From: Labyrinthula sp. Ha
Taxonomy: Eukaryota; Sar; Bigyra; Labyrinthulida; Labyrinthulaceae
Length of the DNA stretch: 64,000 nt
Direction of reading: 5' to 3'
Assembly (NCBI GenBank): GCA_015227615.1
Contig: JAALGZ010000010.1
Span: 248,001 to 312,000 of the forward strand
Part shown: one piece after another, positions 49,900 to 62,948 of the stretch
Layout: each line of letters opens with the position of its first letter
Position numbering within the stretch: the first letter of the stretch is position 1
Notes under the pieces: generated by a model
Told to the model about the DNA's origin: nothing
What the model saw: only the letters and a program-made list of their open reading frames with translations
The model's database searches: none
Position numbers and translations under genes: made by a program

Positions 49900-50068
49900 G
49901 GTGGTAAAATCACCTTCAAATGGACGCATACTTCCTGGCAAAGCTTAGTCACCAGTAATGCTTTTGTTATCCTTTCACGAAACACTTGAACTCTAAATCT
50001 AAACAAATAGATAGATGTGATTCACCTTTCCAGGAAGTATGTTTGCATTTGAGGTTGAGTTTACCACC
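49900..50068. mobile_element. Hairpin element or MITE with 42-bp inverted repeats
   Basis: The left end (49900-49942, GGTGGTAAAATCACC...) and the right end (50027-50068, ...GAGTTTACCACC) are inverted repeats that agree at most of about 42 positions, separated by about 80 bp. It begins about 60 bp after the stop codon of the Atg22-like gene. No clear target duplication is visible. It looks like a non-autonomous DNA transposon (MITE). If transcribed, it would form a long hairpin in the 3' UTR of that gene. Confidence 0.65.
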
Positions 50069-52699
50069 ATAGAAACTAGGGTGTTAAAATGAAAACAACA
50101 AACTACTGATGAGGTGAAAAAGCGAAACAAAATAGGTCATTATCAGTGAAAATGAAGAAATAATAACATCACCAATAAATTTCAACAGATTTCCAGAATT
50201 CTCTCATTGCCTATGGTAGTAAGGTTAAAAAAGCAACTATGTGTGCTGAAAGCTCTAGAAATTATTTCGTTGAACTATTTTCCGCTTAACTCGTTAATTA
50301 GAGAATATGCTAATTCTTTTGCAGAGTACCAACTACAAGATGACCTGGGTTAGTGGTTTCATGTCATACATAATGCAGTTTTCATGAGATTCTACACAAC
50401 CCAAATAGGAAGGTCAGCATTTCTTCCGTGTTCATAGAAAAGTTCGTTATGGGTAGATAACATGCTGAAGAACCTGATGACGAAAACAATTGTAAAGGTG
50501 ATGAATTATGAAAACTATAGGATTAGGAAGTTAAATTGCATATGAAGGAAAGAAAACTTAGGAACTGCATTCTATTTCCCAAAGAAACTAAGGAGGTAGC
50601 AGGATTCTGGACTATAAATCCTGTTTATGAAGCAAATCATGATAATCCTTCATGAAACTAACACTAATTCCGCGCAAAGGAATCATATATTAGCCAGCAA
50701 ACAAAGAAACAAGAAATTGCATCTATCGCAAATACTCAATAGACAACTAAGGTTACGCTGAAGAGTTCCTCAGTTCGGGACGTTTTTACCTTTAGCTGAT
50801 TCTAGTTTTCTTTGAGCATTTGTGACTTGTCATGCTTTGTTTGTTTTGTAGTTATAATAGTTAGAGTCTGTCTTGGTAAGAGTGCTCTTTTCTATTGTCT
50901 TCTTGATAATGCTATAATCGTTCCTTGATGTAGAATAAACTCACCATCACATTTCATAAACCCTTCATTTCAAACAGAGATCAACTACCCAACAAGCTAT
51001 GACGCTGTGCACGTTTGTTATAGTAAGTCTTTTGTTTTTAAGAAAAATTCTTTGTTAGTTAGTTTATCCTGAACACTAAATGGTACTAAAGACTTAACGT
51101 TGTTCACTAGCAACCACAACAAACTTGCTACATCAACATGAAAATATTTCGCAACAAAAACCACCTATATTCTTCTTTCCACCTTCCAACTGGATTGATG
51201 TAGAGTATTGAGGCTAAGCTACCAGAAAATTAAAGTTGATCCTGGCAATACTTAAAACACAAAGGCTTGAACGAGTGAGAGAAAAGTAAAGCCATAGTAG
51301 ACACTGAGACCTGTTTTCAAATACCCAGTGAAAATTTGTAGTGTATTTCAATAATATTAATAATGTTTCGGTCACAAAATGTAGGAATACATCGATATAC
51401 ATATTCTTGAGGAAAAAATAATTGAAACATTCTTTTTATTTTTGTAAGGTTTTATATTATATTATAATACATTGACTCCAAGAAAAAACATTAAGAGTAA
51501 GAGAAGGAAAATATGTTGAACTTTTACATAACAATTTAGAATATCTGTCTATTTATAAAATTTCCGAAATTATGGTGTATATGCAAAACATCAGAAGACA
51601 ACCCTATAGTTTATTCAATAACTTTAGATTATCCACTCAAAGCACATTTTTGCAGCGACATAACAATGCCCAGGTTGAGTTCAACAATCCACGGATTAAA
51701 ACAGATAATGAATATCCGTCTGAATGGATAAGAACAAGCACAAGAAAGAAAGATGTTTCCACTTCCAAAACATGTTCTATCTAAATTGCACTTGTAACTT
51801 TTGTCGGGGAACTTTTTTGTAACTGCTGAGCTAAAACTAACAAGAAACCTTGTTAAAAAAACAAAGAACTGTTCGAGATCAAATTTTAATATAAAAACTC
51901 TCCAGACAAGCAGCGTTGGTACGATGAATATAAGAATGACGCCTGTTAACTTTCAAGTGTAGGACGATACTATTTCACTTAGAAACGTAAAACTCCAAAA
52001 GGCGCAGAAGCCTTGGACCTTGTTGAACTATTCTCAATAAATATGATGGCATCAAATACCAAACCGTGTACCAAGTACCTATCACGGAGAATGGAAAATT
52101 TTCAAAGCCCCTTCAATTAACATTCCGTCATCACAAATCATAAGATCGTTGGATTATTCACCGTAGAATATGCATCTGCTAATGTTTCTCTCTATATCAG
52201 TTATACACATGAACAACCTAGTTAAACACACAGTAAGTCTAAGAAAAATAGTTTATATCTTAGTTGCAGCTCAGAACAAGATGATGGGATATGCTTTGTA
52301 GGGTTATGATAAGATTTCAGCTCGTAGAGGTGTCATGGAGTGTTATAAAGTGATATAAAGCGTTTTGGAAAGTTTTAAACTGATTTCAGGTTGTAGTCTT
52401 GGTTTTCGGTGCGATATTGTGTTTTTGATTTTCAGAATGATGTGATATGCGTGATATCTGGTGTAAATTATTCCGGGATTTTAATGTGGGAAATTTTGCA
52501 TTAACGTGATATTTGATATTATGAGTACGTTGATTTCTGATGCCGAGTTCCCATAATTTGTGAGATGTGGAATATATTTGTTATACCAAGAGAAATTTCT
52601 ACTTATAATAAATGGAACTTACCGGAAATAGTGAATTTGGATAATAGTTTTATTGGGAAATCGATGCTATTCCAACAAATTTGATATAAATATAATAGT
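50069..52699. other. Gene-poor stretch
   Basis: About 2.6 kb with nothing supported. A 70-codon frame at 51572-51784 has no motif. The far end may include unrecognisable parts of the copia fossil that follows. Confidence 0.4.
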
Positions 52700-53900
52700 T
52701 TTTGTTAACCGTTAAGATATAAGAAAAAAAAAGCTTTTGAAACTTACAAGAAGTTATTTTTAAGGAAGAATACAAAGAACCTTTCAGATTTCCGGAACGT
52801 CTTAAAGCAGAATTACTAAATTTAGACAATAAACGCAATAGCTTGGATAAGTGGAGAAGGTATCAATAGTTATAGAGAAATTGATCATTTCTGCAACGAG
52901 CTACTAAATGATAAACTCTACCAAATTTGGATTTACCAGAGGCCTCACCGATACAACCCATTATATATACCACATGGAAGTGCCAAATAATTTCCATAAT
53001 TAATGTCAATGAAATATTATTTTGTTTTTGAGATTCGAAGCATGGTAATACCATATTATCAGAATATAAAAAGAGTTTCCAAGTCAAGCATAAATATTTA
53101 ACTGAAGAATTTATCGGTATCGAAAATAAAACGCTTGTAGATAAGGTTCTGTTGCATATAAATGATTTCTTAAAGGTAAAAACCAAACTTCACGAGGCGA
53201 ATAACTCAATGAATATTGAATTACACCAGGGGTAGGGATATACTCTGGATCGAACAATACTCTGATAACCCGAATCTGCTCCATTCTTTTATAGGGTGAT
53301 TTCCATTTGCATCTCGAACCTGTAGACCAGAGATAGTCTGGCCTGTTAACAGGCTTTCTGTAATTTCAACTGAACAAGGATTTAACCTCCTTAGATTAAG
53401 AACACTATCGCGATCATACCAACAGTGTCCCGAAATCCCGATAACGAGTTTAGTTCAGTGACAGAAGGACCATGAAACGGGAAGTTTAACTAGTAAGCAA
53501 TGGATCGATCTCGGTCCCTAAGATACCCGGATAGACGTTTTTCAAGGCGTAGTACTTCACTCCCACATTAACTATTAAAAATTAGATTAATAAAGAACGG
53601 AATGAGATATCTTGTACAAATGTGTGGATCTGGTTATGACTTCAAGATAAATGGAAGAATATACGTGGTCAAAATCTATGCAGATGCAAGTTAGAAAAAT
53701 CTTCTAACGAATTTGACGTCTATTGGCGTACATGTAATAATACAGAATGTCATTCCATTATTGTGGAAAACAAGTAAACGGGAATTAATAGCTTTTTCCA
53801 GGACTGAGGTTAAACAGTCTACATGGGAAGAAACCTACCAAATCTAGAATGGATGCTAAATACATATTCAAATTCTCATAAGTAAAATAAGTAGAAGCTA
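52700..53900 (+). mobile_element. Old copia-type retrotransposon fossil
   Basis: Scattered plus-strand pieces match the 3' half of copia pol in order. A reverse-transcriptase piece with GFTRG lies near 52930, and one at the YVDD position near 53005. The linker that follows RT lies near 53050-53180. An RNase H piece with IYADAS lies near 53680, followed by the LLWKTSKRELIAFSRTE region near 53765-53805. It has many breaks and no recognisable LTRs, so it is much older than the element at 35974-40533. Gag, protease and integrase are not recognised. Confidence 0.65.
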
Positions 53901-54160
53901 ACTGTTCCGTGACAATCAAGAAACTATAATATTTTTACAATGCCAGACTGTTTCTGAACGCAACAGAAATTAGCATGATAAAATTCTTGTTTCTAAGTTC
54001 GAAATAAAGAGGGGCAGCTGGGAAGTTAATAGGCGACTGGTAAGGAGAAAATAACAGAAAATTTCACCAAACCAGTAGACAATACTACATTCATTAGCAT
54101 AAAAATGTCATTTTAAAAAGGATTCACTTTAAAGGTGTAGTTACATATTAAAGTTACCAT

Positions 54161-54201
<41 letters not shown>

Positions 54202-56099
54202 AGCTACCGATAATCAAGTGAAACTAAAACAGTATCAACGTTAGAAGCAAAGGATGAGAAAGCGTCCAAGTTAAATATTGAGCCAAAGAAGCTACAGAAT
54301 AGATAGCACATTGAGTACTTTATTTTAATATAGCTTTGATTGCAGGTCAACTGTATTCTTAAGCTATTAAACACCTATCAAGAAATTAAGCACAGCGCCT
54401 GTGAAAACTGTTTAAGAAGCCTTGGCTTGTATGAGATGTACTTCTAGGATGTTGCACAAAGGAAACAAGCTCAAATATCGATGAAGGCTTGTACGGAACA
54501 TATATATATATTGGTCTTGAGTGCTTGAGATACGCTAACACGCAATGCGTCCGGAGTTCCCAAAGACACGGACCTCTTGTTATTCTGGGCATCTAATACA
54601 AATATAATGTCTCTTTGAATTAAAAAATGTTCAAGAAAACTCTGTAATAATCCCACCAAAACCTTTCGAATACTGGTAATTAAGTTTGAACATCAATATA
54701 AACCTGAGAACTCTGCAAAATTCTGGCACGTAGCAGCGAAAAAATACTAAAGAAATTATTCCATTTCAGGTTTATTATATTTGCTATGAAAGTAAAAAGT
54801 TACTAACCCTATACCCCATGCATACATGTTTCAATTTGCATCATGTTTTCATTCAGCTGGTTTTCTAATTACAGTATACTTCTTCTTGGTTGTATGAGTT
54901 TTCTTATTTACCGGTTTTCTTCCTCCTATCTATGTGTTCATAGCTCAGTTATTGATTTTTGCACAAATATAGAAAAAACGAGGTAAAATACCTTTATCAC
55001 AGGTAAAAGGATTTTATTCCTGATTTCCCATCCATCAGTAGTCTTGCAGTTTACATTGAATCCCCTTCTTCAACCCAAGACCGATGAAACTTCATTCCTG
55101 CACCCTCCTGTAATCTGTGAAGTATTTTCCCACATTGTACCGATATTGTTTAGCCTCTGAAGATTACACTTCTACAAGAGAGCGCCACGGAATATCCTTT
55201 TCTATTCTCAGTTCACTTTTCTCCTTGGTTTGTGCAATGTATACTAAGAGTGCAATATGCCTCCGGATGAAGAACTCTGCTTTCATACCGTTAACTAATC
55301 ACTAACCCTGAATTTACTTGGTCGTATGTTTCTTTAATCAATTTTTGAACTAAAAATTACCTTTACTAAATACACCTTCTTTTTATATATACCATACTAA
55401 GTTGGTTTCAACTTCAACAGGCTCATGTATGTCAGTAGCGCTTCCTATATCACATTCATTAACCCACCATCGCTACTGAAAGTGATTTCTTGTAAACTTA
55501 AACTTCCATCATTGTTTTTCAGTTATTGCTCATAGAAACTTTTATTCGTATAATTTTAACGGTAATCTAGCTTGAATATCATCTTCAGTAAAGATATATT
55601 AGGTTTGACAAAGATTTCTGATTCCCAAGTGTCATCCAAAGCATCAGATATGTCTTAAGTAAGCGTATGAGCCTTTGTTATTATATCTTAGAAAGGAATG
55701 TATCTTCATTTATCATATTTCCTATCTCCCTCTTTGAATAACTTCCTCTTTTAAACAACTGTATCGTACCTACTTCTCTCAGAAAAATGTAACTTTCGTA
55801 ACCATTTCTTGCCTCGCGTTTTTATTCATTTACTATATTCATTTAGTTAGAAAGCGTAGCTTGTAAGAATTTAGCAAGTGTGAAGTATATCCCGTCACTG
55901 ATTCGCAGTTCACTTTTCTTAGCACAATACAATAATAGCACAGTGTCAAGGCGCTTATCGAGCTGTAAAGTCAGAAATAAGGTTTTGTAAGGTCACTTCC
56001 ATGAAGGGAACATGCGTTTTTGGGCCACATGGTCCTAAATTTGTAAAAAAAATAAGAAAAGAAAACAATGAAGACAAAATGGAAGCAAAATGGAAACAA
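53901..56099. other. Gene-poor stretch
   Basis: No supported gene. It contains the GA microsatellite at 54161-54196 and short open frames near 54400-54650 and 55117-55305 without motifs. Confidence 0.45.
54161..54196. repeat. (AG)n microsatellite
   Basis: 36 bp of AG repeats with one A insertion near its start (AGAGAGAGAA then AG units). Confidence 0.95.
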
Positions 56100-58127
56100 A
56101 CTAAATCAAAGCAGAAGAACTAGATATCCAACCAGAGAGTCAAGTAATCCCAAATGATGAACAGACCCTATTGAGAGGTCTAACACAGGGAACTATGTTT
56201 GAAGTGCCACAGAACTTTGCCCCAAGTAGGTTTAGATGCAAAATAATCTCCCCATACAGCTTTTCTGAGGGAGACGCCAAAAAAATCTTTAGTTTCAACA
56301 GCAGAGTGCTAAGAAGATGTAATGTTAAATACTTTTCTTCATCTACTCACACTTTTGAATTGAAATTAAGTTTGATCTAAGTCCATCAAAGTACATCTAC
56401 CAAATTTATACCTTTAAGACCTCAGGAGATGATATTAAGATGGATCAAAATGAAAGAAGGTTCACCTCTGATTCAAAAGAAAATGAATTAAAAATGCTAA
56501 GATACTAAGGTTTAGCCGACATAAACTTGTAAGTCCTGAAGTTGCATTACGTTGTGAGTTCCCAGATGTGCATCTTGACAAGTCTTGAGTTAAACATGAA
56601 CTATGAACATTCAGAGAAGAAAGAAACTCTGAAGACATAAATTTAAATGTTCTAATGAAGACAGGTCAACAATATTTACAAAAAGGATTAAGAATTGAAA
56701 TGTACTTTGATAATGAAGAAAGGGAAGACCAACACTAAAAGGATTAATTTTTCAAATTAAATTACATAAAGAATTAGTTGATCTGTACTCTGATTTAGTA
56801 CAGATCGACACAACCCAAGGGCTCTCTAAGTACATCTTTGTGTCGATGTTTCCCGTGGGTGTTAACTGTTTCATGAAAATAGTCAACTTAGGTTGCAGTC
56901 TTATGAGAACCGAGAATATTTTGGATGTGACAAGAGACCTCAAAGACCTTGACCTGAAGAAGATGAAGGTAACAATGTCCATTGGGTCACTAGCTCTGGC
57001 GAAGTCAGCCCAATATCTTGGTGTGGTTCATGTTCGCTGCGTAAAGCACCTTTCCTCTTCCTTCTCATCTGCAGCCAAAGGACATCGTGGGGGCTGAAAT
57101 TAAGAAGTTCATGGATTCTCTTAAAAAACTGCTACGTGAAGATCCAGGTTCTGAGATTCAACTTGAATAGGAGATGTATAATGTCTTTAGTAAGTATCAA
57201 GACCATGAGCAGCAAACGTTCCTAAAAAATATTAAGGAAAACAAAACATCCATGTACTGGAATTTTGTTAAGAGCAACTTGACATTTGGACATGTTTCAA
57301 CCCAACGTGCTGAAGGATTTCATTCAAAGTTAAAAGGAAGAGGTAAGCTCTTCCTGAAGCAAGAGGGATGGACCCTTAATCAACTCGTCTTCTACCATGA
57401 CAAATAAGTTGAAGACTAGACCAGGTCCACTTTGAAAAAAATAAAAAAAACTTATTGTTGAAGGAGATGATGTTCCGGATGAAGTAAGTAAAAGGTTGAG
57501 AGTAGAGTTGAAGAAGGTCTATGGCGGCTTCATCTCATTAGATTGGGGCGACAAAATCTATTTGGTTGTGGAGAAGGTAAACCATGAGTCAGCAATTTTG
57601 AGTTGGCCATTGAAAGAGTTGATGACACCATCATTCCGCGTTGTACATGCGCTTGCTGGACAAACTTCAACCTCCAGTGCAGGAATTTCGGTCATGTTTG
57701 CATTAAGTTGTAAATCCAATATATTCAGAAGATGCATTTATTTCCTAGGTGGCATTTTGATAATCATCCCTTGTTCATCGTTGCAATGAAAGAGTTGGGA
57801 AGAGCTGAGTCATCAGAAGATGATGCTCTAAACTTCAACGTTAAGGTGGTTGGCTTCAAGGATCTTTTAGTCCCCAAGAAGTCAGGCATCAGGTACTCGA
57901 TGTTGCAATCTGCCTGCAAGATGCCACGTGAAAAACCTCAGTATAGTGCTGATGAAGAATGGAGAAAAGCGTACGCTGCTGTTATACGTGTGACAGACAC
58001 CTTCAGACAGAATGCCGATGGAAACTTTTCCAATGGGGACATGTCCCTTTCCCAACACTCCAGATTGACGAACCTGCCTCTAAGCAAAACAGAGGAGGAA
58101 AGGAACTGCTGTAAGGAGTCAAAGTAA
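56100..58127 (+). mobile_element. Mutator-like (MULE) DNA transposon relic
   Basis: Plus-strand fragments follow MULE transposase order. The first catalytic Asp region reads VQIDTTQGLSKYIFV (about 56797-56840). The second acidic position falls in MSIGSLALAKSAQYLG (about 56977-57020), where the usual Asp is not seen. HVRCVKHL (about 57028) fits the C/H block after it. The Glu region reads VSTQRAEGFHSKLKG (about 57295-57340). A SWIM-like zinc finger follows (CTCACW ... CRNFGHVCIK, about 57640-57710). N-terminal pieces lie at 56171-56380 and a C-terminal frame at 57732-58127. Frames change between these pieces and stops intervene, so it is inactive. Terminal inverted repeats were not identified. 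Its G+C content is higher than the surroundings. Confidence 0.7.
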
Positions 58128-59137
58128 ACTCAATGTTAACAGCTAAGTAGATTTTCTCATAATACTGCTCTACTTATATTTTACATCGGAAGCTTTCCGA
58201 ATGTACTTACACCCTTGGCCCTCAGGATCTTTCCTTGCTTAAGCAACAATTTTCGCTATCGGAGAGTTTTTCAAGCGCAATCACTTCCATTCAAATCCCT
58301 TAACCCAGCCATCATCCCAAAGACTCACTGCCTTAACCCTAATCCTTGTTCTCCGAAACATGCTTCACCCTTCTAATCCCCATCCTTTTTTGTTCTAAAG
58401 TATAAAAACATAAACAGTAAATTCCTCGTTGGGTTATAAATATTCTTGGTGGGATATTTCTTTTGTTTTATGTTTCATATTAATCGGCAAAGGTTAGGTT
58501 TTCTCCGAAAAATTCAACCCTTGCCCCATATGCCTCTTCAATGTTAATGAACACACCCCCTCATGCTTGTATGAATAAATAAAGTTGCGCAGCTGTTTCC
58601 CATTTCGTTGCTTTAAAAGAATGAGCTTCCATTTACCAAAACAACATTTTTCTGTTATCTTTTTCTTTGCTTGAATACGTAAAGTATACTCCGCTCAGTG
58701 TTTCTGTAAATGATATAAACAAATTCTATTACTTTTGTGTAACTGCACAACACAATTACTTCAGTTATTGATTTAAGTTTTTTGCTTGTTTTTTTTTGTA
58801 CTTTTTGGTTAATTGGATTATCCGATGAGATAATTCATCTAATCAAATTAAGTGGCTTTTGGAAGGCTAACCTCGATGAAAGCTACTCCCATGAGCAGGA
58901 AGACCCAGTTTTGTGTTCAATTTGTTGCGTTTGGGGGTTTCATTTGCACCAAATTATGTACTTGTATGCTCAGGAATTGGTCGGACTTAATGTGATGATC
59001 TAGCTCTTGTTATCTTTTATTTTCCTAATTAGTGATTTGTTGGATTCTTAACTATGGCCTTAAACGAAATAGTGATGACGAATCCTATCTACCAATCATA
59101 TTACCCTATTTATATCTATTCTATTATCATACTCGAC
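58128..59137. other. Stretch between the MULE relic and ROCO copy 4 flank
   Basis: No supported gene; a 73-codon frame at 58782-59003 has no motif. The first 250 bp are C-rich on the plus strand and may still belong to the MULE relic (its terminal region). Confidence 0.4.
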
Positions 59138-60361
59138 CAACTTAGAGGTATGATATACCGGACTACTGTTCCTATGGCTCCCTATATCCTAACGGTACAC
59201 ACTATAGTTAAGTGGATATCATTTTGGTCTTTAAAATAGTTTGCAAATGGTTTTTTTCAAGTGTTTAGTGAAACAACTCTCACATCTGCGACAGGTTACC
59301 TGATTTGTTGAACTGATGCAGCAATGCTTCTCAAAACGCCGTAAGGTGTACCATAAGTTATTCTTCCTTCTGAAGTTCTTTAGAATTCATCAGTAAGGAG
59401 TACAACTGTGATTTAATCAATCATCCTTGTTTGGTTAAGTAACTACAAGAAAAACATTCAGACAAGAGAGTAAGAGTTAAAATCTGTCATTGGCATTAAG
59501 CTCAGAGCTGTTTATAGGTAGAACATTAATCCAATTTTGTACAAGAGAACACAACTATCAAAACAAAATATCCAAAAAGAAATGAATTCTTAAACAAATT
59601 TTGAGAACACTCAAAAGTAACCCAAGGAAAGAATATGAGTCTTGACTGGGCTTTTAGCAAATTTCAAAATTGCAGCTGAGACTAACAGCTTGAAAAAAAC
59701 TAATCCTGAACCAAATCAAGAAACATGAGCAAGAATTTTCATTTACATAAGGTCAGCTTAAATATTGTAGTTTTTCTCAACTCCATATTAACTGAAAAAA
59801 GGAAGTTGGGGAAGCATCTTGGGGCTCGAATCTTTTTATTTCCATGGATTCTCTGATCTTGTTCTCTATTTGTCCTATTCTTAAGAATATGTATTACATT
59901 TATTGTGTTAGATCGACATAGTGTTAAGAAAACCCGTACCGGGAAGGTTGTCTTATGTTTTCAGGTATTATATAGCTTTTTCTTAAATTTTAACTCATTA
60001 TTTTTCTCTTTTCAATTCCAGGGGTAATGATCCAGGCAAACTTGTTTAGTACAATGACTAAGACTAGTGCTAATTTCTCTGTGCATTAACAAAAGTTTAT
60101 AAGTTCCTTACAGAAAACAGTGTTAATATATAAGATAAAACAATCACAACAAAAGCAGAATAAGATAAAATATTTTATATTGTAAAATGTTTTTATATTT
60201 AGGAATTTTTGTTTTGGAATAATATGGAATAAAAATCAGATCGGTTGAATATTTTTCAAAATAAAAACTTTTTTTAAACGGGATTCTCATTAATTCCCGA
60301 GAAAAAAATATATTTCTCGAATTTTAAACAAAAAAACTAATTTAAACAAAAAACGTAAAAA
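59138..60361 (+). promoter_or_regulatory. Conserved upstream block of ROCO copy 4
   Basis: Matches the upstream flank of copy 2 from TACTCGACCAAC onward, and that of copy 3 from about 59357. The inverted repeat lies at 60296-60320 (CCCGAGAAAAAAATATATTTCTCGA), about 41 nt before the ATG. The last 350 bp are conserved in all four genes and probably contain promoter and leader. Confidence 0.5.
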
Positions 60362-62948
60362 ATGTCATTTAAAGCCCCATCAATTAAACAACAATTTGAT
60401 AACAGAAATGAAAGCCATCAGTTCATCATTCAATGGTTTATTTATTTCCCCTTCTAATTCATAGGTCATATGATGAGAATTACAACCCAACTGAAGGTGA
60501 AAGGTTTAGAAAAGAAGCAGAAGAGTTTGTTAAAAAAGTAAAGGTGCACGAAGAGATTATATTATTGATGTATTCATATATCTTGCTTTATTCTTTAGTT
60601 TTGACAGCTGTCTTTTAGATTTTATTGGAAAAAACCTTTCTATTTGGTTTGAAAAGTTTCCAAAGGTTGAGCAACTTGAGTATTTTCTTGTTTTGTTTTT
60701 ATTTTAGGTTTTTATATTGTCATTTAAACACCTTAAATTTTGTTGGAATGGAAAAAATAAAACAAAAACTGAATATTGGGTCGCTAATGTATATTTTTTG
60801 TTGTTTTTATGTTTTAGTTTTAAATTGTGCAATATTCCAAAAGATAATTCTCTTTCTCAGTTTTTAAAAGGACAAAAAATAAAGTCAATAAAGTAAACCT
60901 TTTTATTTATATTAATAATAGACTTGATGAAAATAATATGAAAGTAGAAACACTTGTTAAAGTATTGAAAGAAGCTTCAAAAATGAATACATTGATAAGT
61001 GTTTTGTATTCTCTTTTCTTTTCTTTATTTCTAGTATTCAAGAAGATAACTTGAGGATTGATAAAGCAGAAATTACCGCTTTAACAAAACATTGTTTGGA
61101 AAATTTACCTTCTTTGTTGAAATTTATGTTTTTTTTTTGTTTTTCTTGACTTTTAGCTTGCGAGTTGGTGAAATAAATTTTGAAGAAAACAAAAATGAAG
61201 TTCAAGATTTACTTGATAATCATTCTTCTCTTATTTTATTTGAACTTGGAAAGAATATTTTCAATACAAAACAACTTGAAAAAAGACTTAAACATTATGT
61301 TTCAGCAAAACTAAGGGATGAATACAATAGACTAACTCCTTTAAATGAATGTCAAGTGCTTTTTATGGGTGATGGAAGAGTTGGAAAAACTTCTACCATA
61401 AGAAGTTTATTTGACAAAAGTTTTTTGCTTAATAATAATTCAACTTTAGTTTTGAATGATATTGATATATTTTCAATAAACCCAGATAATTATATCTGGA
61501 ATTCAATATCTAAATATGAACTAAGCGTTCAACGAGTTAAGAATAGTCTTCCTGCTGTTGTATATCATGATTTTGAGCCAAATCAAGAAGTTGAAACAAA
61601 ATATAAACTTGATTTTGAAAAAGAACTTCTTTCAAGAACAGTTTCTGATGACAAGTTTATCAAGCAAATGAAAACAAGTTCTCCTGGTTTTGCTACACGT
61701 GATGTTTATTTTCGTGTTTATGATTTTGGTGGGCAAGAAATATTTTCTTCTATTCATCATATTTTTATGAACACAAATTCTCTTTATTTTCTAGTTTTCA
61801 ATATGAATAAAATATATCAAAATGATTTATTTAGATTAAAATTTTGGTGTGAAAGTATTTTAAGAAATACAGAAAAAGCACCAGTTATTTTTATTGGTAC
61901 ATATTTAAGAAGATATAACAGAAAAAATATTAAAGATACAAATTTAGAAAAAATACAAAATATACTTCAAAACTTTGTTAACAGTCTTTCTTCTGAGTTA
62001 AATATATTGAAAAATGATATGAATATTTTCTTTCCTATTGAGAATTCAAAATTAAATTCTCAAGAGAAAAAAGATATAAAAGATAAAATAAAAAGTGTTG
62101 TTTCTGGAACAGCTGGAATAAATAAAGAAAACTTTCTTAACTTTAGAATAGGAACTGCAAAAATTCTTTTCCTTGATAATTGTCGAGAACAAACAAATAT
62201 TATGACTTTAAAAGAATTTGAAGATAAATCTTATTCTTGTGGTTTTGAAGATTGGGAAGTTGAAGATATGCTTGAAATATATTCAAAAGCTGGTTTAATT
62301 TGTTATTTTCCTGATTTAGATTTGGAAGCAGATGAAAACTTTATATTTTTTGCACCTTCTTATCTTGCTCAAGCTTTAGGTAAGTTTATAAGAGATCCAA
62401 ATTTTCATGAACTTGCGTTTAGAATTCCAAGTAATAAATTTTCTTTATATAGAATTTATGTTGATAAAGGAAAACTAAATAAAGAACTTTTTAATATTTT
62501 ATTAAAAAAATATTCTGATAAAGAAAAGAAATATATTTTAAGTTTGGCTTTGAAAAGTTTGGTTTTGATACCTGTAGAAAAAGAAAATGATGTTTTTATT
62601 CTTCCTGAATTACTTCCTGAACTAATGAGAGTAAAAATAAAACCTTCTTTTAAAACTGATATTAAAATAGTTTTCAAAAGTCTTGTTCGTTTGGCTGTTT
62701 TTGTAAAAGTTGTCTTTTTATTCCTAAAGGATGAAGATATTCTTGAATCACTTTTATTCAAAGGATTTTCAAGAATTATTTTCAAAAACAAAAGAATAGT
62801 TGATATTTTTTTAAACACTGAAACTGAACTTAGTTTTAATCTTGTTCAAGGAAATAATTTAGAATGGTTAAAAGAAAATGTTGAGCTGATTTCAAAAGAA
62901 CTACAAGAAGTTAAAGAAAATGAAGTAATATTTGAGAACAATAGCTAG
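60362..62948 (+). CDS. LRR-Roc-COR-like GTPase, ROCO family, copy 4
   Basis: Eight exons: 60362-60435, 60465-60569, 60599-60679, 60708-60788, 60818-60892, 60922-61005, 61035-61127, 61157-62948. They give 794 residues. Introns are 29 nt except the third (28 nt). The order is LRR-like N terminus, P-loop GDGRVGKT, DFGGQE, degenerate G4 (IGTYLRR), then the COR-like region with FFAPSYLAQALG. The protein closely follows copies 1 and 3 along its whole length. It ends EVIFENNS, a slightly longer tail than copy 3. The exon phases, the shared start codon and the absence of stops in any exon indicate a functional gene. Substrate, partner and cellular site are unknown; no signal peptide or membrane segment remains once introns are removed. 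Confidence 0.87.

Noticed and set aside
53330-53365. Palindrome GCCTGTTAACAGGC and a nearby CCAGA/TCTGG hairpin
   Set aside because: A short isolated palindrome inside an old element, with no T run or gene end beside it to suggest a function.
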